NCBI GenBank assembly: GCA_016296505.1
Contig: JAEDJD010000018.1
Location: 1-40,438 of the forward strand
DNA: 40,438 nt
Source of the DNA: Oscillospiraceae bacterium
GTDB lineage: Bacteria; Bacillota; Clostridia; Oscillospirales; Ruminococcaceae
Direction of reading: 5' to 3'
The notes under the pieces are model-generated. The model had not been told where the DNA came from. It saw only the letters and a program-made list of their open reading frames with translations, and ran no database searches. The position numbers and the translations under genes were made by a program. Positions 1 through 6,687 of the stretch are shown one piece after another. Positions within the stretch are counted from its first letter, which is position 1, and every line of letters starts with the position of its first letter.

Positions 1-63
1 ATTGATCTCTTTACCTCTCTTGTGTGATTCTAAATCAGAACAGAGGACTTTATCTTCAAGCTG

Positions 64-94
64 GAACGGACTCTGACATTTGCAGAGTCCGTTC
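64..94. terminator. Hairpin, probable terminator at left edge
   Basis: A perfect 12-bp stem (64-75 with 83-94) with a 7-nt loop sits just past the stop codon of the DUF2079 gene. The plus strand continues with a modest T-rich stretch (TATTTATAT); the minus strand has no clear T-run. It may end a plus-strand gene lying to the left, or serve both directions. Bases 1-63 hold nothing else I can recognise. Confidence 0.5.
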
Positions 95-107
95 TATTTA
101 TATGATA

Positions 108-2237
108 TTAGCCTTGATATTTCGGATTTTGATAAATGACAACTCTGTTATTGACCTCTTCCAGTACCGTCCAGCCGTTTTTCTCAAGAATCGGCGTGGT
201 AAATTCACCGATTTCAGTATTCGGTCCAAAGACAAAGAAATCAAAGTAGTCCATATTCGGGATCGTTTGCGTGTCCTGATTGACATCGTTCATATCGTAG
301 AGATAAATCTCATCACGTTCTGCGCAATGCGCGACATAGAACGGTGTAGCATGAACGATTGCGTCGCTCGGAATCATATCAAGCGCATCCTCAACTTTCT
401 GGAACTGTTCCTTGTTTGCAGTGTAGGATTCTACATTACCCCAGAAATGCAGCGGCATACCGACAAAGAACAGGATTGCTGCTGAACCGAGCAGTATGGA
501 AAGGGTGTGCTTATGCTGTTCACCGAGATCCTCCAGATTGAGGAATACCATATAAAACAGTAGGCAGACTGGTCCGAAGATATAATGGAACTCGATGTTT
601 GAGGCGTAGCCGTAGCCTGCACCGATGACAAGATTCATGACGATCATGGGAACCATAAGCCAGAAACGGTGAAGCTTTTTGGTCAGGAAGGGCAGGAACA
701 GAAGCGGAAGCATAACCTGCAGGAAGAAGTTGATCGTATCTTCTTTCAGTAGCAGACTGAAAAAGTATGCTGGGTTGAGTAAGACGTTCCGTATGACCTC
801 GCCGAGACCTTTTTCCTGATTCACCAGCAGCAGACCAAATCGGATATTGGTCATTGTAGAACCATCGCCGTTTGCGGTCAGCCATTTGGTAATAAAGACC
901 ATATATCCGCCGCTGATCAAGGACATCAGCAGACCATGCCACCGCATTTTATGATTCTTTTTTTCAAAGAATAGGAATAATCCGATGCAGACAATATAAA
1001 GCGGCGCGTCCTCTTTGACGATACATACCAGCGCTGCCATAATCCATGTAAAGATCGGATTGGAGATGTCGATTGCGTAAAACAGCCACATCAGAAGCGT
1101 TGGCAGAAATGCGTTCTCGTGGAAATCATAGTAGCAGGGGGAAACGATTGCGATGCTGAAAATATAGGTGAATGTCATGAAGATCAGCGAAACGCCTTTG
1201 AATTTGCGGCGCTTTGCAATCAGAAACATCGGAATTGCACCGCCCATCGCAAGAACGCCTTGCGCTGCAAGCAGGACGGTTTCTTTTTTGAAGATTTTGT
1301 AGATCGGTACCAGCAGATAGTAGATATACGACGCGTGAATATGGAAATGCGAAACAAGTTCATCGCGTTCAGAGGTTGTCACCGGTCCTAAACCTTGAGA
1401 CATCGAATGGAACATCTGTACAAACAGACCGAAATCGTGACAGGCAGTTCCAAAGAGCCTATGCTTTGCAATCGTACCGCGAATGATAAAGTAGGTTACA
1501 AAGGAGAGCGCGCCCAGACAGATCAATCCACAGAATGTCCACGGTATCTTCTCATATGGCTCGCGTGACGGCAGCTTATTGATAAGATAGTAGATGAATA
1601 CCAGCGACACAAACATCGTGGCGGTTGTCAGCATGAAGTTGTTGGTTCGCCACAGCATCGTACAGTCAAAGAACAGGATTGACAGAATGCCAAAGCTTTG
1701 GTCTGTGATCTGCCATTTTTTCGGCAGGAAGCTCGATAGGCAAGAGAGTGCCAGAAAACCTGCCAGTATGGAGATAACAGCTGTTGTGAGACTGCCGGAA
1801 TCGAGAATGCTGGTTACGTATTCCCGCCAATTTCGGACAGGATTGTGCGTGAGCTTTTGCTGGATATATATGATCCAGATGCCGGAAATCAGAAAATACA
1901 AAGACATAAAACGCGGGAGCAGCATATCCGGAAGCAGATGACGCGTCAGAACTTCTTTGGTATTGGCGATGAAAGTTCTCAGGGTATATTCTTTTTCGTT
2001 TTCATTGGTTTCGGTTGTATCATCCGTATCAGTTACATCAGTCATATCATCGGAAAGCGGTTCTGCCGCTTCTGAATCCGAAGTCGATTCCGGTTTCGGT
2101 TCTGGATCGGGATGGGGCAGAGCGATTTCCGTTTCTTCCGGAGTATCCTCTTGCAGCGTCTCGATTTGCGTCAGATCAGTCTGTTCGATTGTATCTGCTG
2201 TTGATTTTCGTGCAGTATTTTTTTTCTTCCGAGCCAT
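108..2237 (-). CDS. DUF2079 family polytopic membrane protein
   Basis: A 709-residue membrane protein. Residues 1 to about 85 are hydrophilic and rich in Glu, Asp, Thr and Ser (probably a disordered cytoplasmic tail). The rest has many hydrophobic helices, with signatures of the DUF2079 family such as a His-Asp-Phe-Gly-Leu-Phe segment near the first large loop and a conserved FHYIFGP motif late in the protein. DUF2079 proteins resemble GT-C fold membrane glycosyltransferases in topology, but their substrate is not established, so transfer of a lipid-linked sugar to a surface polymer is only a guess. The ATG is well placed 5 nt after GAGGAGG. The gene is monocistronic as seen here. The family call rests on overall pattern memory, not on a search. 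Confidence 0.75.
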   Translation of the reverse strand: MARKKKNTARKSTADTIEQTDLTQIETLQEDTPEETEIALPHPDPEPKPESTSDSEAAEPLSDDMTDVTDTDDTTETNENEKEYTLRTFIANTKEVLTRHLLPDMLLPRFMSLYFLISGIWIIYIQQKLTHNPVRNWREYVTSILDSGSLTTAVISILAGFLALSCLSSFLPKKWQITDQSFGILSILFFDCTMLWRTNNFMLTTATMFVSLVFIYYLINKLPSREPYEKIPWTFCGLICLGALSFVTYFIIRGTIAKHRLFGTACHDFGLFVQMFHSMSQGLGPVTTSERDELVSHFHIHASYIYYLLVPIYKIFKKETVLLAAQGVLAMGGAIPMFLIAKRRKFKGVSLIFMTFTYIFSIAIVSPCYYDFHENAFLPTLLMWLFYAIDISNPIFTWIMAALVCIVKEDAPLYIVCIGLFLFFEKKNHKMRWHGLLMSLISGGYMVFITKWLTANGDGSTMTNIRFGLLLVNQEKGLGEVIRNVLLNPAYFFSLLLKEDTINFFLQVMLPLLFLPFLTKKLHRFWLMVPMIVMNLVIGAGYGYASNIEFHYIFGPVCLLFYMVFLNLEDLGEQHKHTLSILLGSAAILFFVGMPLHFWGNVESYTANKEQFQKVEDALDMIPSDAIVHATPFYVAHCAERDEIYLYDMNDVNQDTQTIPNMDYFDFFVFGPNTEIGEFTTPILEKNGWTVLEEVNNRVVIYQNPKYQG

Positions 2238-2282
2238 GGTTGCCTCCTCGATATCTTAAAATTAAGCTGGGTATACACAAAT

Positions 2283-2311
2283 ATTATAGCACATAATCGG
2301 GTAAAAAGCAA
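2283..2311 (-). promoter_or_regulatory. Probable promoter of the DUF2079 gene
   Basis: On the minus strand there is a perfect TATAAT (2288-2283) with a weak TTGCTT -35 (2311-2306) at 17 bp. It lies about 45 bp upstream of the DUF2079 start. The -35 is poor, so confidence is moderate. Confidence 0.45.
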
Positions 2312-2460
2312 TGAAAAATATAAAAAAGCAGCGTCGAATTTTCGCTCTAACATCTAAGAACGATTTTCAGCAGAAAAGTTACAGATTGATACAAATTTTG
2401 AATAAAGTTCGGAAACCTGCACAAAATATGATTATAATAATCTGGAGAGGTGGTTAGAAT

Positions 2461-2559
2461 ATGCTAGGATTTGTTGTTGGCTGCATGACAGGCGGTGTTG
2501 TTGGTGTGACAATGATGTGCTGTCTGGTTGCGGCAGGGGACGCCGACCGCCGCCGCTGA
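2461..2559 (+). CDS. 32-residue membrane microprotein, DUF3789-like
   Basis: A 32-codon reading frame starting with ATG 9 nt after an AGGTGG ribosome site. The product begins MLGFVVGCMTGGVVGV, a single Gly/Val-rich hydrophobic helix, then a Met-Cys-Cys stretch, and ends in a charged DADRRR tail. This pattern matches the small DUF3789 family found in Firmicutes genomes and often near mobile elements; no function is known. A TATAAT at 2433-2438 would give a very short leader, but no good -35 is visible. The frame is followed at once by a terminator hairpin. It stands alone, with no phage or transposon genes around it. The ribosome site, family-like sequence and terminator make it a likely real gene despite its size. 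Confidence 0.7.
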   Translation: MLGFVVGCMTGGVVGVTMMCCLVAAGDADRRR

Positions 2560-2565
2560 GTGCGC

Positions 2566-2606
2566 AAAAAAAGGACACTTCCGATGCTTTGCATCAAAAG
2601 TGTCCT
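2566..2606 (-). terminator. Rho-independent terminator of the YbjN pair
   Basis: A 9-bp stem (2572-2580 with 2598-2606) is topped by a second 5-bp stem (2583-2587 with 2591-2595). On the minus strand it is followed by a run of T (2571-2566), a textbook terminator for the two minus-strand genes. It may also stop plus-strand transcription from the microprotein gene. Confidence 0.85.
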
Positions 2607-2635
2607 ATTCATGCGTATATTGTCTGAAGCCATAC

Positions 2636-3106
2636 TCATACTTCAAAATCATGAAAAACGACATTGCCGATTGTTTGCTGCGTTTCCTGTTTGCCCCAGA
2701 TTGCGCGCATAAATTCCGGATAGGCTTCTTCAGCAATCTGCATGACACGGCGGAATATTTCTTCGGCAGCCTCGCCGATATTATCGGTTTTTCCTGCAAA
2801 ATCATATTCGATCGAAACGGATTCGGATTCGTCGTTCACCGAGAACTTGCAGAAACGGTATTTATCGTTCATACGGTTGGAGATCCGGATCATGTCGCGG
2901 TGATTCTGCGGCTTGAAGCGAACAAAGTGCGGAATGCGCACGGCGATATCATTGTTTTCATCATTGGCGATAAAATAAACTGTAAATGACGTATAATCTA
3001 CAATGACAGAGGCGACAATACGGCTGTTTTCATCATTTTCCTGAATGTGGAAAACGACTGATTTTTCCTTGAAAACTTCAGCAATTTCTTCGATTGCAGG
3101 ATACAT
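2636..3106 (-). CDS. YbjN-domain-like protein (second of tandem pair)
   Basis: A 156-residue soluble protein. It alternates amphipathic helices and beta strands in the pattern of the YbjN / bacterial sensory-transduction-regulator fold, with motifs such as YTSFTVYFIANDENNDIAVR and a closing block of acidic helices. YbjN-like proteins resemble type III secretion chaperones in fold and are thought to act as protein-binding regulators; the partner here is unknown. I choose the ATG at 3106 because AAGGAG lies 9 nt upstream; a TTG at 3112 is only 3 nt from it. It lies 22 nt after the stop of the related upstream gene and shares with it the motif ENND(I/V)A(V/L)RI, so the two look like a duplicated pair in one transcript. 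Confidence 0.65.
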   Translation of the reverse strand: MYPAIEEIAEVFKEKSVVFHIQENDENSRIVASVIVDYTSFTVYFIANDENNDIAVRIPHFVRFKPQNHRDMIRISNRMNDKYRFCKFSVNDESESVSIEYDFAGKTDNIGEAAEEIFRRVMQIAEEAYPEFMRAIWGKQETQQTIGNVVFHDFEV

Positions 3107-3128
3107 GGGCAATTTCTCCTTTCGCGAT

Positions 3129-3548
3129 TCAGCTCTTCAGCACATCCATGAATGCCGGATAGCAGTCGTCAATGATACCAGCGCAGCGCATCAGAAGCTC
3201 ATACGCGCATTCTCCGAGTTCTTCACCGGCAATCGTGAAGTCATAGGCGGCGTCGACCGAGCAATCCTGCTCATCAACGGTAAATTTCAAGAAGCGAAAC
3301 CGCAGATTTGCTGCATTGATACATTCCAGCATCGCATCGAGCTTATCCTGTGGGAATTTAATGAGATTATAGATACGCAGAGCGACATCGTTATTCTCAC
3401 TTCTGGAGATGTAGAGCGCCTCAAAAGAGGTTTTTTCGGTATTGATGCCAACGTGCAGGACGCTACTATCTTCGCGCGCCTCAATACCACTGTTGAGGTT
3501 ATGCGCCTTCATGGCAGCATAGATTTCGTCTGTTGCGGGAAATACCAT
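3129..3548 (-). CDS. YbjN-domain-like protein (first of tandem pair)
   Basis: A 139-residue soluble protein paralogous to the gene that follows it. Both carry an N-terminal amphipathic helix, a central ENND-[VI]-A-[LV]-RI strand, a helix containing an R-F-[LC]-K-F strand start and a C-terminal acidic helix ending near a Tyr-Pro-[AE]-F-M motif. The ATG is 6 nt after a perfect AGGAGG. It is the first gene behind a strong promoter. YbjN-type domains are small regulatory or chaperone-like folds; no catalytic residues are visible, and no neighbour names the partner. The family call is from sequence pattern only. Confidence 0.65.
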   Translation of the reverse strand: MVFPATDEIYAAMKAHNLNSGIEAREDSSVLHVGINTEKTSFEALYISRSENNDVALRIYNLIKFPQDKLDAMLECINAANLRFRFLKFTVDEQDCSVDAAYDFTIAGEELGECAYELLMRCAGIIDDCYPAFMDVLKS

Positions 3549-3576
3549 TTTTATCCCTCCTGTTATGATTTCCTAT

Positions 3577-3605
3577 ATTATAATCTATTTCCGCGGAAAT
3601 GTCAA
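3577..3605 (-). promoter_or_regulatory. Promoter with palindromic spacer, YbjN pair
   Basis: The minus strand has a perfect TTGACA (3605-3600), a 17-bp spacer and a perfect TATAAT (3582-3577). The spacer contains the 12-bp perfect palindrome TTTCCGCGGAAA (3588-3599) touching the -35. A palindrome in that position is a natural repressor site, so this consensus promoter is probably controlled. The regulator is unknown. Confidence 0.8.
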
Positions 3606-3644
3606 GTAACATCTGTGTAACCTTATGCCGAATCGTACTTCCGA

Positions 3645-4349
3645 TCAGACCTGCGATCCGGCATTTTGTCTTTCATACATTCTTTGCCAGCTGATGTATC
3701 CATAAATATCATTTATCAGAAAGGCAGCAAAGCAGCTTACAACCGATACATATGCAATATGATCAAGCGAAGCCATAATCCATAGTATCATTAAAACGAT
3801 ATCATTTGCCGCATAAGCGATCGCATAATATGCACTTCGCCGGAATGTCAGATAAATGGCAAGAAAGCTTGTAGTAATAGAAATCGTACTTGGAATCATG
3901 TTCGCGGTATCGAATGCTTTTAAAATAAAATAAAAAACAATCGTTACGATAAGGGTTAATATAACAATGAAACCGATTTCGTTCCGGCTGATACAATTTA
4001 CGGTTACTTCTGATTTATTTCCTTTATATGGGTGTTTCATCCACGAAATCAATGAGAACAATGCCATTGGCGCTGTCATGCCAAGATATGTAATCATCTC
4101 TCCATAATAGGCGTAATGGAACGATATCCATCCGTATAAAAAACTGAAAATAATGATCAGAATCTGTCCAAAGGGATTGCCCTTTGCAGCGAAAATGAGA
4201 GATGTACCACCGATCACAGACGCGGCAAGCGTAAGATAATTCTCTCTGTCAAATATGACAAACGAGCCAACGATCAATAACATGGAAACCGACCACAGTA
4301 TGATTTCTGTTTTAGAAAAATAATTGATATAACTTATGATTTTCTTCAT
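3645..4349 (-). CDS. pnuC: PnuC-family nicotinamide riboside transporter
   Basis: A 234-residue membrane protein with about seven hydrophobic helices. It ends with the PnuC signature N-D-I-Y-G-Y-x-x-W-Q-R-M-Y-x-R-Q and has the mid-protein W-M-K-H segment. PnuC carriers take up vitamin precursors by facilitated diffusion, nicotinamide riboside being the classical one; relatives carry riboflavin or thiamine, and the sequence alone does not settle which. I choose the ATG at 4349, 3 nt after GAGGTG, over one 14 codons upstream that would lie inside a hairpin. It follows lysS on the same strand with a 149-nt gap that holds a terminator-like hairpin. No FMN or TPP riboswitch consensus is visible in that gap, which favours nicotinamide riboside. 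The gene is more AT-rich than its neighbours. Confidence 0.85.
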   Translation of the reverse strand: MKKIISYINYFSKTEIILWSVSMLLIVGSFVIFDRENYLTLAASVIGGTSLIFAAKGNPFGQILIIIFSFLYGWISFHYAYYGEMITYLGMTAPMALFSLISWMKHPYKGNKSEVTVNCISRNEIGFIVILTLIVTIVFYFILKAFDTANMIPSTISITTSFLAIYLTFRRSAYYAIAYAANDIVLMILWIMASLDHIAYVSVVSCFAAFLINDIYGYISWQRMYERQNAGSQV

Positions 4350-4358
4350 TTTCACCTC

Positions 4359-4421
4359 AAAAAAAGTAAGCGATTGTCTGTACATCTTCAAAGACCTAAC
4401 GATGTACAGAAAAACGCTTAC
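4359..4421 (-). promoter_or_regulatory. Terminator-like hairpin in the pnuC leader
   Basis: On the minus strand an outer 7-bp stem (4421-4415 with 4372-4366) and an inner 10-bp stem (4410-4401 with 4386-4377) enclose a 14-nt loop. They are followed directly by seven T (4365-4359), which touch the GAGGTG ribosome site of pnuC. It may be the lysS terminator, but its position suggests an attenuator for pnuC. A smaller 5-bp hairpin lies upstream, at about 4431-4444. Confidence 0.75.
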
Positions 4422-4498
4422 GCATGATAACTACCCGGTGGCAGTATGTTTGATTCTATTTTTAAAAAGAAATACAGTTTTTAGGCGCGGCACACATT

Positions 4499-6091
4499 TT
4501 ATTTTTCAAGCGATTTCATCGTCGGGAAGAGCAGTACATCGCGGATAGACTGGCTGTTTGTCATTAGCATAACCAGTCTGTCGATGCCGAAACCAATGCC
4601 GCCTGTTGGAGGCATACCGATTTCAAGCGCATTCATGAAATCCTCGTCGATATGGTTTGCCTCATCATCGCCCTGTGCGATGAGTGCTTCCTGTGCCTCA
4701 AAGCGCTTACGCTGGTCGATCGGATCATTCAGCTCCGAATATGCGTTGCACATTTCGCGCGCGGTGATATACAGCTCGAAACGCTCGACATAGTCGGGTT
4801 TATCGGGCTTACGCTTGGTCAGCGGCGAAATCTCGACCGGATGATCCATGATAAAGGTCGGCTGCACAAGCTTTTCCTCGACGAATTCATCGAAGAACAG
4901 ATTGAGAATATCGCCCTTTTCATGACGTTTTTCGTAGTGGACACCCTTTTCGTCTGCGATTTTCTTTGCAGCAGCGGTATCGGGAATCTGATCGAAGTCA
5001 ACACCGGTATATTCCTTAACCGCGTCGATCATGGTCAGACGGCGGAACGGTTTGCCGAGGTCAATCATAATATCCTCGCCGTTTTCATCCGTACCGAACG
5101 GGATACAGGTGGTGCCGCAGACAGTCTGTGCAATGTGGCGGAACATATTTTCCGTCAGATCCATCATGCCGTAGTAATCGGTATACGCCTGATACAGCTC
5201 CATGAGTGTGAACTCCGGATTGTGCTTGGTATCCACGCCCTCATTCCGGAATACTCTGCCGATTTCGTAAACTCTCTCAAGACCGCCGACGATCAGGCGC
5301 TTCAGATAGAGTTCCAGAGAGATACGCAGCTTGACATCCTCATCGAGTGCATTATAATGCGTTTCAAACGGTCTTGCTGCCGCACCGCCGGCATTGGAAA
5401 CGAGCATCGGGGTTTCGACTTCGATAAAGCCCTGTCCATCAAGCCAGCTCCGGATTGCCGAAATAATCTTGCTGCGCTTGATGAATGTATCACGTACATC
5501 CTCGTTCATGATGAGGTCGGTATAGCGCTGACGGTATCTGGTATCGCGGTCAGTCAGACCGTGGAACTTTTCCGGCAGCGGTTTCAGCGATTTGGAGAGC
5601 ATCGTGACCTTTACCGCGTGAACGGAAAGTTCACCGGTTCTGGTGCGGAACAGCGTGCCGGTGACGCCCATGATGTCGCCGATATCGCCGTACTTACGGA
5701 ATTTTGCAAATTCCTCCTCGCCGATATCGTTCATTCGGACATAGACCTGAATTCTGCCGGTTTTGTCGCGCAGATCAAGGAAATTTGCCTTTCCCATTTT
5801 GCGCCAGCTCATGATTCTGCCGGCAATCGAGACAGTGAACTGTTCGTTCAGCTGATCGTAAGCAGATTTTTTAGCTTCTTCGTCGAGATCGGCAGGAAGC
5901 TCAGCCTCAGCTGTTTCATACATCTTCCGGCAGTCTGCGGTGCTTGCGGTTACATCAAATTTAGTGATTATAAAGGGGTCGTTGTTGCTCTGCTGCATTT
6001 CTGCGAGTTTATCCAGACGAACCTGACGCAGTGCGTCGATATCCTCTGCGGTCTGCTGGAGATTCTGTTCGTTGAGATTCTGTTCGCTCAT
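4499..6091 (-). CDS. lysS: Lysyl-tRNA synthetase, class II
   Basis: A 530-residue enzyme that charges tRNA-Lys with lysine using ATP. After a Gln/Asn-rich N-terminal stretch of about 25 residues comes the anticodon-binding OB fold (ISWRKMGKANFLDL-type strands, about 85-190). The class II catalytic core follows: motif 2 reads YEIGRVFRNEG followed by a KHNPEFT segment, and motif 3 reads GGIGFGIDRLVML near the C-terminus. The length is slightly above the usual 490-505 because of the N-terminal stretch. The ATG lies 2 nt after the greA stop and its GGAGGG ribosome site is inside the end of greA, so the two should be translationally coupled. greA-lysS adjacency is common in Firmicutes. No T-box leader is present. 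Confidence 0.97.
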   Translation of the reverse strand: MSEQNLNEQNLQQTAEDIDALRQVRLDKLAEMQQSNNDPFIITKFDVTASTADCRKMYETAEAELPADLDEEAKKSAYDQLNEQFTVSIAGRIMSWRKMGKANFLDLRDKTGRIQVYVRMNDIGEEEFAKFRKYGDIGDIMGVTGTLFRTRTGELSVHAVKVTMLSKSLKPLPEKFHGLTDRDTRYRQRYTDLIMNEDVRDTFIKRSKIISAIRSWLDGQGFIEVETPMLVSNAGGAAARPFETHYNALDEDVKLRISLELYLKRLIVGGLERVYEIGRVFRNEGVDTKHNPEFTLMELYQAYTDYYGMMDLTENMFRHIAQTVCGTTCIPFGTDENGEDIMIDLGKPFRRLTMIDAVKEYTGVDFDQIPDTAAAKKIADEKGVHYEKRHEKGDILNLFFDEFVEEKLVQPTFIMDHPVEISPLTKRKPDKPDYVERFELYITAREMCNAYSELNDPIDQRKRFEAQEALIAQGDDEANHIDEDFMNALEIGMPPTGGIGFGIDRLVMLMTNSQSIRDVLLFPTMKSLEK

Positions 6092-6093
6092 GT

Positions 6094-6609
6094 TCAGCCC
6101 TCCGGATGATTCTCGAAGACGCCCGTGCTGGAAATCTCAAGAACGGTAAAGGTCATGATTCCGACAGGCGCTTCCACGATGAAAGTATCGCCGACGCGCT
6201 TTCCGAGGACAGCTTTGCCAATGGGGGAGTCGTCGGAAATTTTATGTTTATCGTAATCCGCTTCAGAACGACCGACGATCTGGAGCGTTTCGATTTTCTG
6301 CGGCTGACCGTTGAATTCTGCTCTGCTCAGGATGACGCCGCATCCGGTGCTGACGGTATCCGAGGAAAGTGTGGAGATAATTTCGGCGTGCTCAAGGGTA
6401 TATTCGAGCTTTTTGATCTCATCTTCCAGACGCGCCTGTTCGTTACGTGCTTCATCGTATTCGGCGTTTTCGGAAAGGTCACCGTGGCTTCTTGCTTCTG
6501 CAAGGGCGTCTGCGACCTCAGTACGACGAGTACCCTTCAGGTAGGACAGTCTTTGTTGTTCAGCATCATAATGCTGTTGTGACATTTTTTCTCTGTATTC
6601 CTGCTCCAT
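6094..6609 (-). CDS. greA: Transcription elongation factor GreA
   Basis: A 171-residue protein that rescues backtracked RNA polymerase by stimulating cleavage of the transcript 3' end. The N-terminal half is the antiparallel coiled coil that enters the secondary channel, with the acidic-tip motif GDLSENAEYDEAR. The C-terminal half is the FKBP-like domain, including SPIGKAVLGKRVGD. The start at 6609 is 5 nt after AAGGAGG; a longer version beginning seven codons upstream has no such site. It is immediately followed by lysS. It lies 78 nt after carB, from which it is separated by a hairpin, so it may have a weak promoter of its own or be reached by read-through. Confidence 0.96.
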   Translation of the reverse strand: MEQEYREKMSQQHYDAEQQRLSYLKGTRRTEVADALAEARSHGDLSENAEYDEARNEQARLEDEIKKLEYTLEHAEIISTLSSDTVSTGCGVILSRAEFNGQPQKIETLQIVGRSEADYDKHKISDDSPIGKAVLGKRVGDTFIVEAPVGIMTFTVLEISSTGVFENHPEG

Positions 6610-6644
6610 AATGGCCTCCTTATGAATCAATATAGAATCCGGAG

Positions 6645-6674
6645 AGGGAGCAGTGCGAGAATGCGCTGCTCCCT
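6645..6674 (-). terminator. Hairpin after carB, possible terminator
   Basis: A 9-bp GC-rich stem (6645-6653 with 6666-6674) lies between carB and greA. No T-run follows on the minus strand, so it may only be a weak terminator or an RNA-stabilising hairpin. Confidence 0.45.
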
Positions 6675-6687
6675 TTCCGTATGATTG

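Noticed and set aside
4350..4498. FMN, TPP or preQ1 riboswitch before pnuC
   Set aside because: None of the conserved cores of these aptamers could be recognised; only the terminator-like hairpin and a small hairpin are seen. An NAD-type aptamer cannot be judged by eye.
4652..6109. 485-codon plus-strand frame opposite lysS
   Set aside because: Antisense shadow of lysS; the product is Cys-rich nonsense with no domains.
6094..6109. Frameshift or fusion between greA and lysS
   Set aside because: The stop of greA and start of lysS are 2 nt apart with a proper ribosome site; both proteins are complete, so this is normal coupling.
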